Shown: in pieces, positions 15,843 through 21,966 of the stretch
How positions within the stretch are numbered: the first letter of the stretch is position 1
Layout of the letters: each line of letters starts with the position of its first letter
Assembly (NCBI GenBank): GCA_965371245.1
Contig: CBDUXT010000092.1
Coordinates: forward strand, 1-21,966
Direction of reading: 5' to 3'
Length of the DNA: 21,966 bases
From: CBDUXT01 sp965371245
GTDB taxonomy: Bacteria; Planctomycetota; Phycisphaerae; UBA1845
Program-made: the position numbers and the translations under genes
Notes under the pieces: model-generated
Told to the model about the DNA's origin: nothing
What the model saw: only the letters and a program-made list of their open reading frames with translations
Database searches by the model: none

Positions 15843-16574
15843 CATTCGGACTCTGACGGAGGAAGGAATTTCCGGGTTCCGTGGCTATATCGAGGCCGTG
15901 CGCCGGGGTGATGAAGTCGAATGGCCCATCGACCTGTTGACCGACGATGCCACATCGACGGCGTTTCCGCAGGCAGGTCAAATCGACAACCGTGGTTTCG
16001 GAAGCAAGTACGAATTGGCGGACTACATATTGCAACGCCTTGCTGACCTGCCCAGAGGATCTGTAGACTACAATCAGGGGCTTTGGGGCTGGTTGGCACT
16101 TTATTACTTCCCCCACCTCTGCCCGCCCGACGATGAGGGCAAGCACCACCCCTTGAAGGAGCAGCTCTATATCCCGCCGAAGGTCGATCAGCTACTGGCC
16201 TACAGAACCTACTACCGCCATCTGATTGCTGGGCCTTATCGGATTAGGCAGTTGCACGGTCAACAGTCGCAGGCTCTCCTCTGGGGGCCAATCGAAAAAC
16301 ACCCGGATTGTTGGAGCAGCTTGCGGCTAGGCAGGATCTCATCACCAACATCGAGTTCATCAAGGCGGTCGTACAGTTGTATTTTCAACGCGATGGCGAC
16401 GGCGCTTGGTCTCAGAAGCGGGGTGCCGTCACGCGGACACGACCGGGGAACCTTCGTCGGCTGAAAGAGTTGCTTGACCAGTTGGATCGCACATGCGATC
16501 TGTACGGTCTCACTGCCGAGCAGTTCCTCGATCTCCTCCCCGACGAGTACGGCCACTGGAGACGGTCAGCGTAG
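15832..16574 (+). pseudogene. DUF6339-like protein, frameshifted at a run of five A
   Basis: The gene starts at the ATG at 15832 (GGAGG at 15821-15825) and reads MADSIRTLTEEGISGFRGYI onward with protein-like text up to GPIEK. There the frame loses sense, but the -1 frame continues at once with TPGLLEQLAARQDLITN and runs to the TAG at 16574. The joined product would be about 247 residues. The switch fits one lost A in the A5 run at 16295-16299. The sequence recalls DUF6339 proteins, of unknown function, seen near HNH nucleases and C5 methyltransferases; this assignment is tentative. It may be a real mutation, an assembly error or, less likely, programmed slippage. Reading on without a shift would add about 55 low-complexity residues and stop at 16464. 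Confidence 0.65.
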
Positions 16575-16882
16575 AGGTTCCTGTTGGGCCGCCCCGGCTG
16601 GCGCCGGGACGCCCTCCCGAAGCAGGATGCCGCCTACCCATCAAAACGCCGTCGGGACAGTGGTATCGAGAGAGGGGGGGAGGGGGTCTGGCTGTGAGAG
16701 GGTGGCCCGTGCAAGCGAGGCGTCGGTCAATCGGCGGTCGGTCGTGCTGGCGGCGGATGGTGTGGCGACCAGCGTGTGGCGTCGTGTCTTTCAGTGTCAT
16801 CATCTGGTTGATGGTCGGCACGGTCGTTGGCGAAAAGGTCACGACCGAGCAGCCGGGCGATGATGCTGGCCGGATCACTCGT
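16575..16882. other. 308-base gap with a GC-rich hairpin, no gene seen
   Basis: This lies between two convergent genes. CCCGGC (16593-16598) and GCCGGG (16603-16608) form a six-base stem with a four-base loop, extended by GGGC (16586-16589) with GCCC (16611-16614). There is no T tract, so it is not a clear terminator. A G-rich run follows at about 16671-16687. Open frames here lack family-like text. Confidence 0.4.
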
Positions 16883-17782
16883 TCAGGTCGTAACCCACAT
16901 ACCCGTATGGAACCCACGACCGCCACGCTTGCGCTTCCCGCTACGGGATTCGTACAGCTTACGCAGGTTCCGAAGAAGCTGATACCACTCGGTAGGGCTT
17001 AGCTCGACCTTTCGCCAGTCCGGTTTGATGTTCCAGCACGCCCACCAGCGCCCGGGTTCCTCGAGCCCATCGGGGACTTTGTGTTGATATGCCTTCGCCG
17101 TGGGGTCTGACTCGGAGTAGCCGCTGATGTAGCCAATCGGGATGCCAGCGTCGTCCCACACCGCCGCACTGGTTCCTGCTTCAAGGTGGTCGCGGTTTTG
17201 CGAACCCACGACTTCCCACCACGACCGGGCAATCCACTCACGGATTTCTTTGATGTCCACCGCGGCCGGCTTGGCCAGTAGTAGATGAAAGTGCGGCGCA
17301 CCGAGCCGCTGGAATTCCATTTTCCAGATACCCATCGGTTTACCGTAACGCCGCACCCATCTGAGGTTGAACTTCCGTAGATGGTGCTTGGCCGTCCCGC
17401 CGTCTTGAGGGACGCACCGGGACTCACCGGGATAGGTCAATCCGATCCAGACGAGGCCGTCCGCTGCCATCTGCCCCCATTCGATGGCGAGCAGGGTCTG
17501 GAGAAGACGGCGCTGGCTGGACTTGGAAAACGCCGAGACCGGACGGCGCATTCCCCCGCCCCGGCGTTCGGGAGCCGAATGTCCGGGGAGAGGTGCCGGG
17601 GGTGCGGTGAGGCGCATGACCGTCCCGGCCATCTCAGCCTGAAAGCGGCGCGTGCAGATATGTGACAGAGAATAAACCAGTGGTCGTGGAGGTCGGACTT
17701 GGATCGCGCCGGGACGCATACGCTGGCTGATGTCAGCCCGTGCAGCATCGGTTTTGGCCTTCTCCTTGCCCTGCCCTGACAT
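16883..17782 (-). CDS. HUH-type rolling-circle replication initiator (Rep)
   Basis: A 299-residue protein with the pattern of planctomycete rolling-circle Rep-like proteins (G2P/ORF2 type). Motif 1 is WIGLTYPGE (112-120). The metal-binding HUH motif is His164-Phe-His166 in EFQRLGAPHFHLLLAKP. Motif 3 lies near YISGYSESDPTAKAYQHK (218-235), where Tyr218, Tyr222 or Tyr232 would be the nicking residue, with Lys235 as a possible helper. It would nick the origin and stay attached to the 5' end. The first 80 residues are basic and Pro-rich and may include too early a start: the ATG at 17782 has no good ribosome binding site, and the Met at residue 22 or 51 could be the real start. The C-terminus is very basic. 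Its upstream region contains two inverted repeats, typical of an origin. Confidence 0.78.
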   Translation of the reverse strand: MSGQGKEKAKTDAARADISQRMRPGAIQVRPPRPLVYSLSHICTRRFQAEMAGTVMRLTAPPAPLPGHSAPERRGGGMRRPVSAFSKSSQRRLLQTLLAIEWGQMAADGLVWIGLTYPGESRCVPQDGGTAKHHLRKFNLRWVRRYGKPMGIWKMEFQRLGAPHFHLLLAKPAAVDIKEIREWIARSWWEVVGSQNRDHLEAGTSAAVWDDAGIPIGYISGYSESDPTAKAYQHKVPDGLEEPGRWWACWNIKPDWRKVELSPTEWYQLLRNLRKLYESRSGKRKRGGRGFHTGMWVTT

Positions 17783-17823
17783 AGGACATTCTAACGGACG
17801 CCCGAGAATTACCCGGCTGGCGC

Positions 17824-17842
17824 GGAGCTCGTGACGAGCTCC
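17824..17842. repeat. Perfect 9-base inverted repeat upstream of rep
   Basis: GGAGCTCGT and ACGAGCTCC flank a single G and form a 19-base dyad, followed by AAAAATG. It lies 42 bases upstream of the predicted rep start, in the divergent region to the hypothetical gene at 17990. No T tract follows on either strand in the transcript sense, so it is not a terminator. It could be a Rep operator or the nick-site hairpin of an origin. Confidence 0.55.
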
Positions 17843-17892
17843 AAAAATGTGCCGTTTTGATTGTGAAACGCAGCATATTCCGTAGGCACCCT

Positions 17893-17925
17893 GCCGGGTC
17901 GGCTCAGGTTGGTTGGCGACCCGGC
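17893..17925. repeat. Perfect 9-base inverted repeat with 15-base loop
   Basis: GCCGGGTCG (17893-17901) and CGACCCGGC (17917-17925) are exact inverted arms around a 15-base spacer containing GGTTGGTTGG. It lies 51 bases from the first inverted repeat, between rep and the divergent gene. A GC-rich stem with a single-stranded loop is what a rolling-circle double-strand origin needs, but the nick site is not identified. Confidence 0.5.
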
Positions 17926-17989
17926 TCGGATGGCGGTTGAAAGCGTCACCGAGTTGGGGGCGCTGGCAATATCGAACAGGGGGTGACTA

Positions 17990-18721
17990 TTGGCACGAGA
18001 AGACGAGTCTGGGCAAGGCCGGCGCAGGAAAACGTCGATGGTGTGGGACACTCTCAGAAGGCTGGGGCATCGCGGCGACGAGGATCACATCTGCCAGGCT
18101 GTTTTTGAGACGGCATCGCATGTGGTCATCCCGCTGCCCGACGGCGGAGTGCTGAACGGAGATGAACTCTTGGTTTCCGTGTTCGAGGGCTTGGGATCAA
18201 CCAAGGATTGGCCCGCGTGCGGAACTTCTGATTGGGCTCGGCTGCGCCAAGTCGCGTCGGGGAAGGTTGTCGCACGACTGGCGTGCGAGGGTTTGCTGGA
18301 TTGTGTTGCCGTATCGCCCGTGGCCGACGACGGAGACGAGGTGAAAGCAGCAGAGAACGACAGCACCGACCCAAGACAGGATGTGCAGATATTCAGGGCG
18401 ATGATCCGACGCGGCGAACGGAACCCGGTCGGCTGGTTCAAAGCTGTCGAAAAAAACACCCCGTACCGGGTGATCGCCCGGTGGGCGGTGGGAGCCTGCC
18501 CAGATGTTTCCAGAGAGAATCTGGTTGCATTGTTGGATAGCCTAAACGAGGTGAGGTTCTGGGAGGACGACGGCCACATTCGTGGTGGGGAATTGTTGCA
18601 GGCTCTGGAGGCAGAGCTTGAGGACGGATGCGAGAGCAAAGAGTGGATGCTTTCAGTATCTGATTTCGAGGCGGCGATCCAGCGTCTGCGCTCAGTGTTC
18701 GAGAAGCTGTGCCTGCTGTGA
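17990..18721 (+). CDS. Hypothetical protein, divergent from rep
   Basis: A 243-residue protein that I do not recognise. It looks soluble, with no signal peptide or membrane helix. Residues 18-110 are mixed (MVWDTLRRLGHRGDEDHICQ opens that part), and the C-terminal part is helical with VGWFKAVEKNTPYRVIARWAVG and a long ELLQALEAELEDG helix. The TTG at 17990 has a strong AGGGGGTG site five bases upstream; the ATG at 18038 (GGAAAA upstream) is an alternative giving 227 residues. Its position opposite rep and inside the island suggests a plasmid-like or accessory function, such as replication control or defence, but nothing in the sequence proves it. Confidence 0.55.
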   Translation: MAREDESGQGRRRKTSMVWDTLRRLGHRGDEDHICQAVFETASHVVIPLPDGGVLNGDELLVSVFEGLGSTKDWPACGTSDWARLRQVASGKVVARLACEGLLDCVAVSPVADDGDEVKAAENDSTDPRQDVQIFRAMIRRGERNPVGWFKAVEKNTPYRVIARWAVGACPDVSRENLVALLDSLNEVRFWEDDGHIRGGELLQALEAELEDGCESKEWMLSVSDFEAAIQRLRSVFEKLCLL

Positions 18722-18741
18722 GCGGCGACTTGCGGAAGGAA

Positions 18742-18760
18742 GGCACGCCGGAGGCGTGCC
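18742..18760. repeat. Perfect hairpin after the hypothetical gene
   Basis: GGCACGCC and GGCGTGCC form an eight-base perfect stem with a GGA loop, 20 bases after the stop of the gene ending at 18721. No T tract follows (GATTTGGG). It may be a REP-like hairpin or a weak terminator. Confidence 0.5.
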
Positions 18761-18778
18761 GATTTGGGAGCAGAGAGG

Positions 18779-19249
18779 ATGTGCAGCACGAATGTTTCTG
18801 TCGAAAGGCGGTTGTCTGAACTTGGCTGGTCGGGAGTTCCGCTGGTTACCGTCATGGCCGAGTTTTCTCTGGCTTTCGCGGTGGCGGCTGGTTTGGATTG
18901 CTCGGCGGTCATACGCCACCTGGACGGCGTGATCGTCGAGGACGGGAACGGCATGGCGGATTGCGTCCGCGTCATCGGCATCTTCTTGGATGAGGCATCG
19001 GACTCGGGGAGGGTCGAATATCTGCGTCGTCCCGGCACGCGGGACACGGCGGAAGTGTTGGATGCAATGTCCGTGAGGGGCGGGACGTCTTGTTACTCGG
19101 CCCGCCGGGCACGGGGAAGAGTCACCTGGCTCAGGCGATGGGTTACCAGGCCATCAAGGTCGGTCACACGGTGTTGTACCGGTCGATCTTCGACGTGGTG
19201 CGTGACTTTTTGCACGACGAAACCTTGGGCGGCGAAGACAAGGTGCTGA
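18779..19249 (+). CDS. Possible hypothetical gene, 3' end replaced by IS21 fragment
   Basis: An open frame begins at the ATG at 18779 with a purine-rich GGAGCAGAGAGG stretch just before it. About the first 98 residues (MCSTNVSVERRLSELGWSG onward, with a hydrophobic AEFSLAFAVAAGL stretch) look moderately protein-like. After about 19075 the DNA belongs to the IstB fragment in another frame, so the residues to the stop at 19249 are meaningless. If it is a gene, its 3' end was cut off by the IS fragment. It may also be a chance frame. Confidence 0.3.
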   Translation: MCSTNVSVERRLSELGWSGVPLVTVMAEFSLAFAVAAGLDCSAVIRHLDGVIVEDGNGMADCVRVIGIFLDEASDSGRVEYLRRPGTRDTAEVLDAMSVRGGTSCYSARRARGRVTWLRRWVTRPSRSVTRCCTGRSSTWCVTFCTTKPWAAKTRC

Positions 19250-19560
19250 GTCGCTACCTGAAACCAGAGCTGCTCGTGATCGACGACATGGGCATGAAGC
19301 AGCTACCGAAGCGGTCGGGCGAGTATCTGTTCGAGATCATCATGCGGCGATACGAGAACCGCTCGACGATCATGACGTCGAACCGACCACTGGAAGATTG
19401 GGGCAAGCTGATCGGCGACGTGCCGTCGGCGACAGCCATCCTGGATCGCTTCCTGCACCACGCGGAGATCATCACGATCACCGGCAGGAGCTACCGACTA
19501 CGCAACAAAACCGGCGACGACCACGCCGCCCCAACACGTCCCGCCAAGGAAAAGGCTTGA
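19075..19560 (+). pseudogene. istB: IS21-family IstB ATPase, 5'-truncated
   Basis: From about 19075 the frame reads EGRDVLLLGPPGTGKSHLAQ (Walker A), then YRSIFDVVRDFLHDE, LLVIDDMG (Walker B), RYENRSTIMTSNRPLEDW (sensor 1) and the usual IstB ending, DRFLHHAEIITITGRSYRLR. Full IstB proteins are about 245-260 residues, and some 90 N-terminal residues are missing here. The text immediately upstream in this frame (SASSRHAGHGGSVGCNV) is unrelated. IstB is the AAA+ helper that recruits the IstA transposase; no istA is present. The element cannot move by itself. It marks the right part of the island. Confidence 0.85.
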
Positions 19561-19599
19561 AGAAAAGAAGCCCTGAGGTATAAGAAGGCAACAACCACT

Positions 19600-19650
19600 G
19601 GCCGGTTCCAACCCGCCCATCAGCGGCCGATTCTAACCTGCCCCGTGACA
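19600..19650 (+). mobile_element. Right end of the IS21 element with two terminal repeats
   Basis: GGCCGGTTCCAACCCGCCC (19600-19618) and GGCCGATTCTAACCTGCCC (19625-19643) match at 16 of 19 bases, 25 bases apart. IS21-family ends carry several such copies of the transposase site. The end would be CCGTGACA at 19643-19650, the complement of the TGTCACGG tip. It starts 40 bases after the istB stop, the normal layout. No left end is visible in the window. Bases 19651-19856 beyond it hold nothing I can name. Confidence 0.7.
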
Positions 19651-19856
19651 CTTTCGAACCGGTTTCCTCGTCGATTATGCGTTTCGCCCTATGACGGTAG
19701 CCCTGGGTTGAATCCGGGTGGGTCGAAGTGGTCAGGCCTTGTCGTAGGCGGTAGCCCGGGACCCTGCCTGTCCGCGTGTCGTCCGTGGGCTTCTTCTACG
19801 CTTGCAACCCACGACCCCGTTGTGGCACCACGGGCTCGAACGTGGCAACTAGCCAC

Positions 19857-20096
19857 CTAGTCGGGATCTGGTGGTTCTTTCCCCTTTGCAGCGATGATCC
19901 GTTCGATCTCGTCCGCTGACAATCCTTGCTCCACGAGCGTTCGCTTCAGCTCGTTTTCAGACCGCACCTGCTGAGCCTTGTACCAATAATGGGCGATGAT
20001 GCCGACGACCGAGATCAGCAACCCTATGCCGAGTCCACCGATGATAGCAATCTGCGGCAGCTCAAGGATTCTCTGCAAGACTTGCTCTGCGAGCAT
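19857..20096 (-). CDS. Small single-pass membrane protein of unknown function
   Basis: A 79-residue protein. A short amphipathic N-terminus is followed by one membrane helix (about 16-38, IAIIGGLGIGLLISVVGIIAH) and a charged cytoplasmic tail with ENELKRTLVEQGLSADEIERII, a short helical motif common on small planctomycete membrane proteins. I chose the ATG at 20096 because AGGAG (20105-20109) lies eight bases upstream; the in-frame ATG at 20135 gives 92 residues but its AGGA is only two bases from the start. Function unknown; the tail could bind a partner protein. Confidence 0.65.
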   Translation of the reverse strand: MLAEQVLQRILELPQIAIIGGLGIGLLISVVGIIAHYWYKAQQVRSENELKRTLVEQGLSADEIERIIAAKGKEPPDPD

Positions 20097-20315
20097 GAAT
20101 GATTCTCCTGAGGCCGAAGTGTCTTGGTCCGACATTTCCTAAACGACCAAACAACGCGCCGAACGGCCCTGATTATCACGGCGGGCATGGTGACCGCAAG
20201 ATGGCGGGCACTCGGGACCCAAGCTGCTGACCCAGATGAGGAACAGCCCCAGCAGTAGGTCCAAAGCCTCGACCCCTCGGGGACATCGACATCGATCGAA
20301 TCCAGTGGAGCCGCT

Positions 20316-20957
20316 CTACGTTCTATCCAGCCGGGTGTAGTAGCACGCCTCCAGGTAGAACTTGTGTTGGCGTTCAGCCTTCTTCTTGGCCTCCATCTTG
20401 CGGAGGATGCCGCCGAGTCGGACCGGGTCTCCAGACGGGAACTTTACGCCGCGAGTTGTTGCGAGCACGCAGAAGGGCCTCCGCATCCGCTGGTCATCGA
20501 AGACTTCGTAAACGTCGAATTGATCGTAGAGCGGTATCATGACGAACGTCGTGACCGAGCCGGCAACGATCGGGATCATCAACATGCCGGTAAACTGGCT
20601 CTTGTTCTTCAGGAACCGTGGGTAGCCTTCGACAATCACGCACCCCCCAGCTTTGCCCTTCACCTCAACCAAGGAAGGACGGAGCTTCGCCGGCAGGAAC
20701 TTCTGATGGTCCTTTCGGGCCTTCGGCCCTAACGCTGCAACCGCTCTACGTCGTTCCGGAGGAGCCAACGCCTGTTGGGCCATCTCGAAAAACAAGACGG
20801 CCTTCGGCATCGACCCAAACACGCCGGCCGCCTTAGCCAGCTCCGCTCGGGTAATCCGATCGTCACCGGCCTTCGTGAAGATATTGAAGAACCGCCCGCC
20901 GTTGTCCAGGGCCTTCAACAAGCCGCCCTGAGTCTTATAGGGATGAACCTCACGCAT
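20316..20957 (-). CDS. Conserved-looking hypothetical protein
   Basis: A 213-residue soluble protein that I cannot assign to a function. It opens MREVHPYKTQGGLLKALDNG; residues 29-40 (KAGDDRITRAEL) look like a partial EF-hand-type loop, followed by a helix. The middle (about 95-165) is strand-rich, with a hydrophobic stretch at 124-143, and the C-terminus has a basic helix (RKMEAKKKAERQHKF). The text recalls hypothetical proteins I associate with Planctomycetota. I chose the ATG at 20957 because GGAG lies eight bases upstream; the frame is open to 21032, but the earlier starts have GGAG only two bases away. The 219 bases between its stop and the next minus-strand gene show nothing. Confidence 0.65.
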   Translation of the reverse strand: MREVHPYKTQGGLLKALDNGGRFFNIFTKAGDDRITRAELAKAAGVFGSMPKAVLFFEMAQQALAPPERRRAVAALGPKARKDHQKFLPAKLRPSLVEVKGKAGGCVIVEGYPRFLKNKSQFTGMLMIPIVAGSVTTFVMIPLYDQFDVYEVFDDQRMRRPFCVLATTRGVKFPSGDPVRLGGILRKMEAKKKAERQHKFYLEACYYTRLDRT

Positions 20958-21045
20958 CGTTTCGACTCCATCACTCCAAGAAGGCAACGGGTGTTCTTGT
21001 TGAACACCCTTGGCACACATTGGTTTCATCACTCCGCCCTAGGAC

Positions 21046-21102
21046 GCATCCAGGGCACCGACCAACGGGGATAACACGAAGATCGTTGCCGCATCTCGGG
21101 CA
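21046..21102 (-). other. Possible zinc-ribbon fragment
   Basis: A minus-strand frame reads CPRCGNDLRVIPVGRCPGC here, the spacing of a small zinc ribbon like those on planctomycete proteins. The frame (21252 to 20971) has no ribosome binding site or plausible near start, and the text around the motif does not look coding. It could be a remnant or chance. Confidence 0.2.
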
Positions 21103-21241
21103 GGCCGAGCGTCTCTTCGGGAACGTCGGATTGATTCTACCAGAAGAACCGTCCCGCCGAGGATAGCGGTCGTGTTTCGTTGAGCGATTAGAAACCGCGG
21201 CCGTGGTTATACTCGGCAACTTCGACAGCGAAGAGCCGTGG

Positions 21242-21748
21242 CTAATGATCATGCTTGAGCTCGTCAGCTGGAAGAGGCTGAGTTTTCAACAGTTCTTTGA
21301 TGAGCTTCCTGGTCTCTTCATCGGGCTTGAACAGGTTCACGAGTTCCCATGTGACGTCGATCATCTTGGCATCAGGAGACTGATAAGCGATCTCCCATTT
21401 GCTGACTTGGATATCCACGCCGGCGGCTCTTGCGATTCCTTGCAGGTCCTTCTCGATCACCTTGAGAACAGCGTCGATCGGCTCGTTGCCAAAGACCTGC
21501 CTGTGCAGGCGGTCTTGAAGTGCGGGCCCTTCCTTTTCCAATTCAGCCACGCGTTTGTCATCGCCTTTGGCCTTGGCTGCATCGCGTTCAGCCTTCATGG
21601 CAACGAACTTCTTTTGGAAGGTTCCGCCTCTTGCCCAGGCCATCGCGACAGCACGCGAATCAAAGATCCCGATTGCGACCCCTGGCTTCTCACCGGCATG
21701 GGTGGCCGGGCAGATTGCCAGGATCGACAGAACGATCATGCGTTTCAT
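21242..21748 (-). CDS. Secreted helical protein, OmpH/Skp-like in outline
   Basis: A 168-residue protein with a signal peptide (about 1-18, ending ATHA). The mature part begins with a strand-forming VAIGIFDSRAVAMAWARG, then a long charged helix (about 44-80, with KAERDAAKAKGDDKRVAELEKEG), then AVLKVIEKDLQGIARAAGVDIQVSKWEIAY. The order of strand, long helix and final strands recalls periplasmic OmpH/Skp-type chaperones, and near relatives seem to exist in planctomycetes as hypothetical proteins. The likeness is only architectural. GGAG lies eight bases before the ATG at 21748. Codon use is like its neighbours. Confidence 0.7.
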   Translation of the reverse strand: MKRMIVLSILAICPATHAGEKPGVAIGIFDSRAVAMAWARGGTFQKKFVAMKAERDAAKAKGDDKRVAELEKEGPALQDRLHRQVFGNEPIDAVLKVIEKDLQGIARAAGVDIQVSKWEIAYQSPDAKMIDVTWELVNLFKPDEETRKLIKELLKTQPLPADELKHDH

Positions 21749-21855
21749 CGTTTCTTCTCCCTATCAAATAGGATTCCGCTGTTCGTTGGACGTCAAGCTG
21801 CGATCGTACCTAGGCCTAAGTCAAGCGTAGTTTGAGCGCTTTTTCGGAAAAAAAG

Positions 21856-21932
21856 ACTCGAAATGCCTTCTGTAAAGCGTTAGAGTGCGGTGTCAAACAA
21901 ACGACACTTTCACGCAAGGAGGCATTTCGAGT
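21856..21932 (+). promoter_or_regulatory. Fold-back leader that would hide the ribosome binding site
   Basis: ACTCGAAATGCCTTCT (21856-21871) and AGGAGGCATTTCGAGT (21917-21932) are inverted arms of 16 bases with one G-T pair; the inner 13 of the outer part are perfect. The right arm contains the Shine-Dalgarno AGGAGG and the first two bases of the GTG start codon at 21931. The 45-base loop holds a smaller hairpin, GTGTC (21890-21894) with GACAC (21903-21907). A transcript entering from upstream would fold and block translation. Confidence 0.6.
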
Positions 21933-21966
21933 GAACAACAGGATACGCAGGAAACTCGCCCGTGGC
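21931..21966 (+). CDS. Start of a plus-strand gene, cut by the window edge (possible transposase)
   Basis: Twelve codons from the GTG at 21931 read MNNRIRRKLARG up to the end of the window. AAGGAGG (21916-21922) lies eight bases upstream, an excellent ribosome binding site. The basic N-terminus is compatible with a transposase, and the fold-back leader fits an insertion sequence protecting itself from outside transcription, but 12 residues cannot prove it. Confidence 0.45.
   Translation, partial: MNNRIRRKLARG

Noticed and set aside
16292..16300. Programmed -1 frameshift site in the DUF6339-like gene
   Set aside because: Only one tRNA could re-pair after slipping; no heptamer of the XXXYYYZ type in the right phase and no clear stimulatory structure. 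A lost base is simpler.
18085..19047. A 320-residue minus-strand open frame
   Set aside because: Ser- and Arg-rich text with no family-like pattern; it shadows the plus-strand gene at 17990-18721.
19705..19715. GGGTTGAATCC, resembling the T-arm of a tRNA
   Set aside because: The central C is missing, and no acceptor, D or anticodon stems can be placed around it.
1..21966. CRISPR array, rRNA or tRNA genes
   Set aside because: No regularly spaced short direct repeats and no recognisable rRNA or tRNA structure were seen on reading.

Overview
The window looks like chromosomal DNA from a GC-rich member of the Planctomycetota, probably a little-studied or metagenomic lineage. The evidence is an ECF sigma factor of the planctomycete-rich Sigma70_ECF family fused head-to-tail with a membrane Ser/Thr kinase, an FG-GAP protein ending in a degenerate dockerin-like tail of planctomycete type, an integrase of planctomycete type, and several small secreted proteins whose general look I associate with that phylum. 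These assignments come from reading the translated sequence; no database search was run.

Left part (1-11250), ordinary chromosomal genes. The window opens on the last two domains of a group II intron ending at base 84. Next is a compact ArsR-type repressor and SRPBCC (AHSA1-like) pair with a four-base overlap, driven by a promoter whose likely start site falls almost on the ATG and whose presumed operator covers the start codon. A DUF1579-like lipoprotein follows. On the minus strand, an ECF sigma factor is followed after two bases by a Ser/Thr kinase with one membrane segment. A seven-bladed FG-GAP propeller protein is encoded divergently, with three blades made from a 183-base in-frame tandem repeat. 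After about 840 bases without a convincing gene come a membrane transglutaminase-like protein, the signal peptide peptidase SppA (possibly with a 16-codon coupled leader ORF), a fragment of a broken gene, and a secreted TPR protein.

Middle part (11460-19650), a genomic island. It is bounded on the left by a truncated, frameshifted tyrosine integrase and on the right by the 3' half of an IS21-family IstB gene with its two terminal repeats. Inside lies a restriction-modification-like locus. On the minus strand are a C5 cytosine methyltransferase and a Vsr mismatch endonuclease. Divergently, on the plus strand, are an HNH endonuclease, an unrecognised 247-residue protein and a third protein broken by a -1 shift at a run of five A. 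Next come an HUH-type rolling-circle Rep on the minus strand, a divergent intergenic region with two perfect inverted repeats (a candidate origin or operator), and an unrecognised 243-residue protein. The methyltransferase lacks the N-terminal SAM-binding motif I, so the modification half may be dead or altered while the HNH gene looks intact.

Right part (19857-21966). Three small minus-strand genes encode a single-pass membrane protein, a conserved-looking protein of unknown function and a secreted coiled-coil-like protein. The window ends in the start of a plus-strand gene, possibly a transposase, whose Shine-Dalgarno sequence and start codon lie in one arm of a 16-base-pair inverted repeat in its leader.

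The most interesting parts are the methyltransferase/HNH/two-unknowns locus with its missing motif I, the Rep-linked inverted repeats, and the fold-back leader at the right edge.
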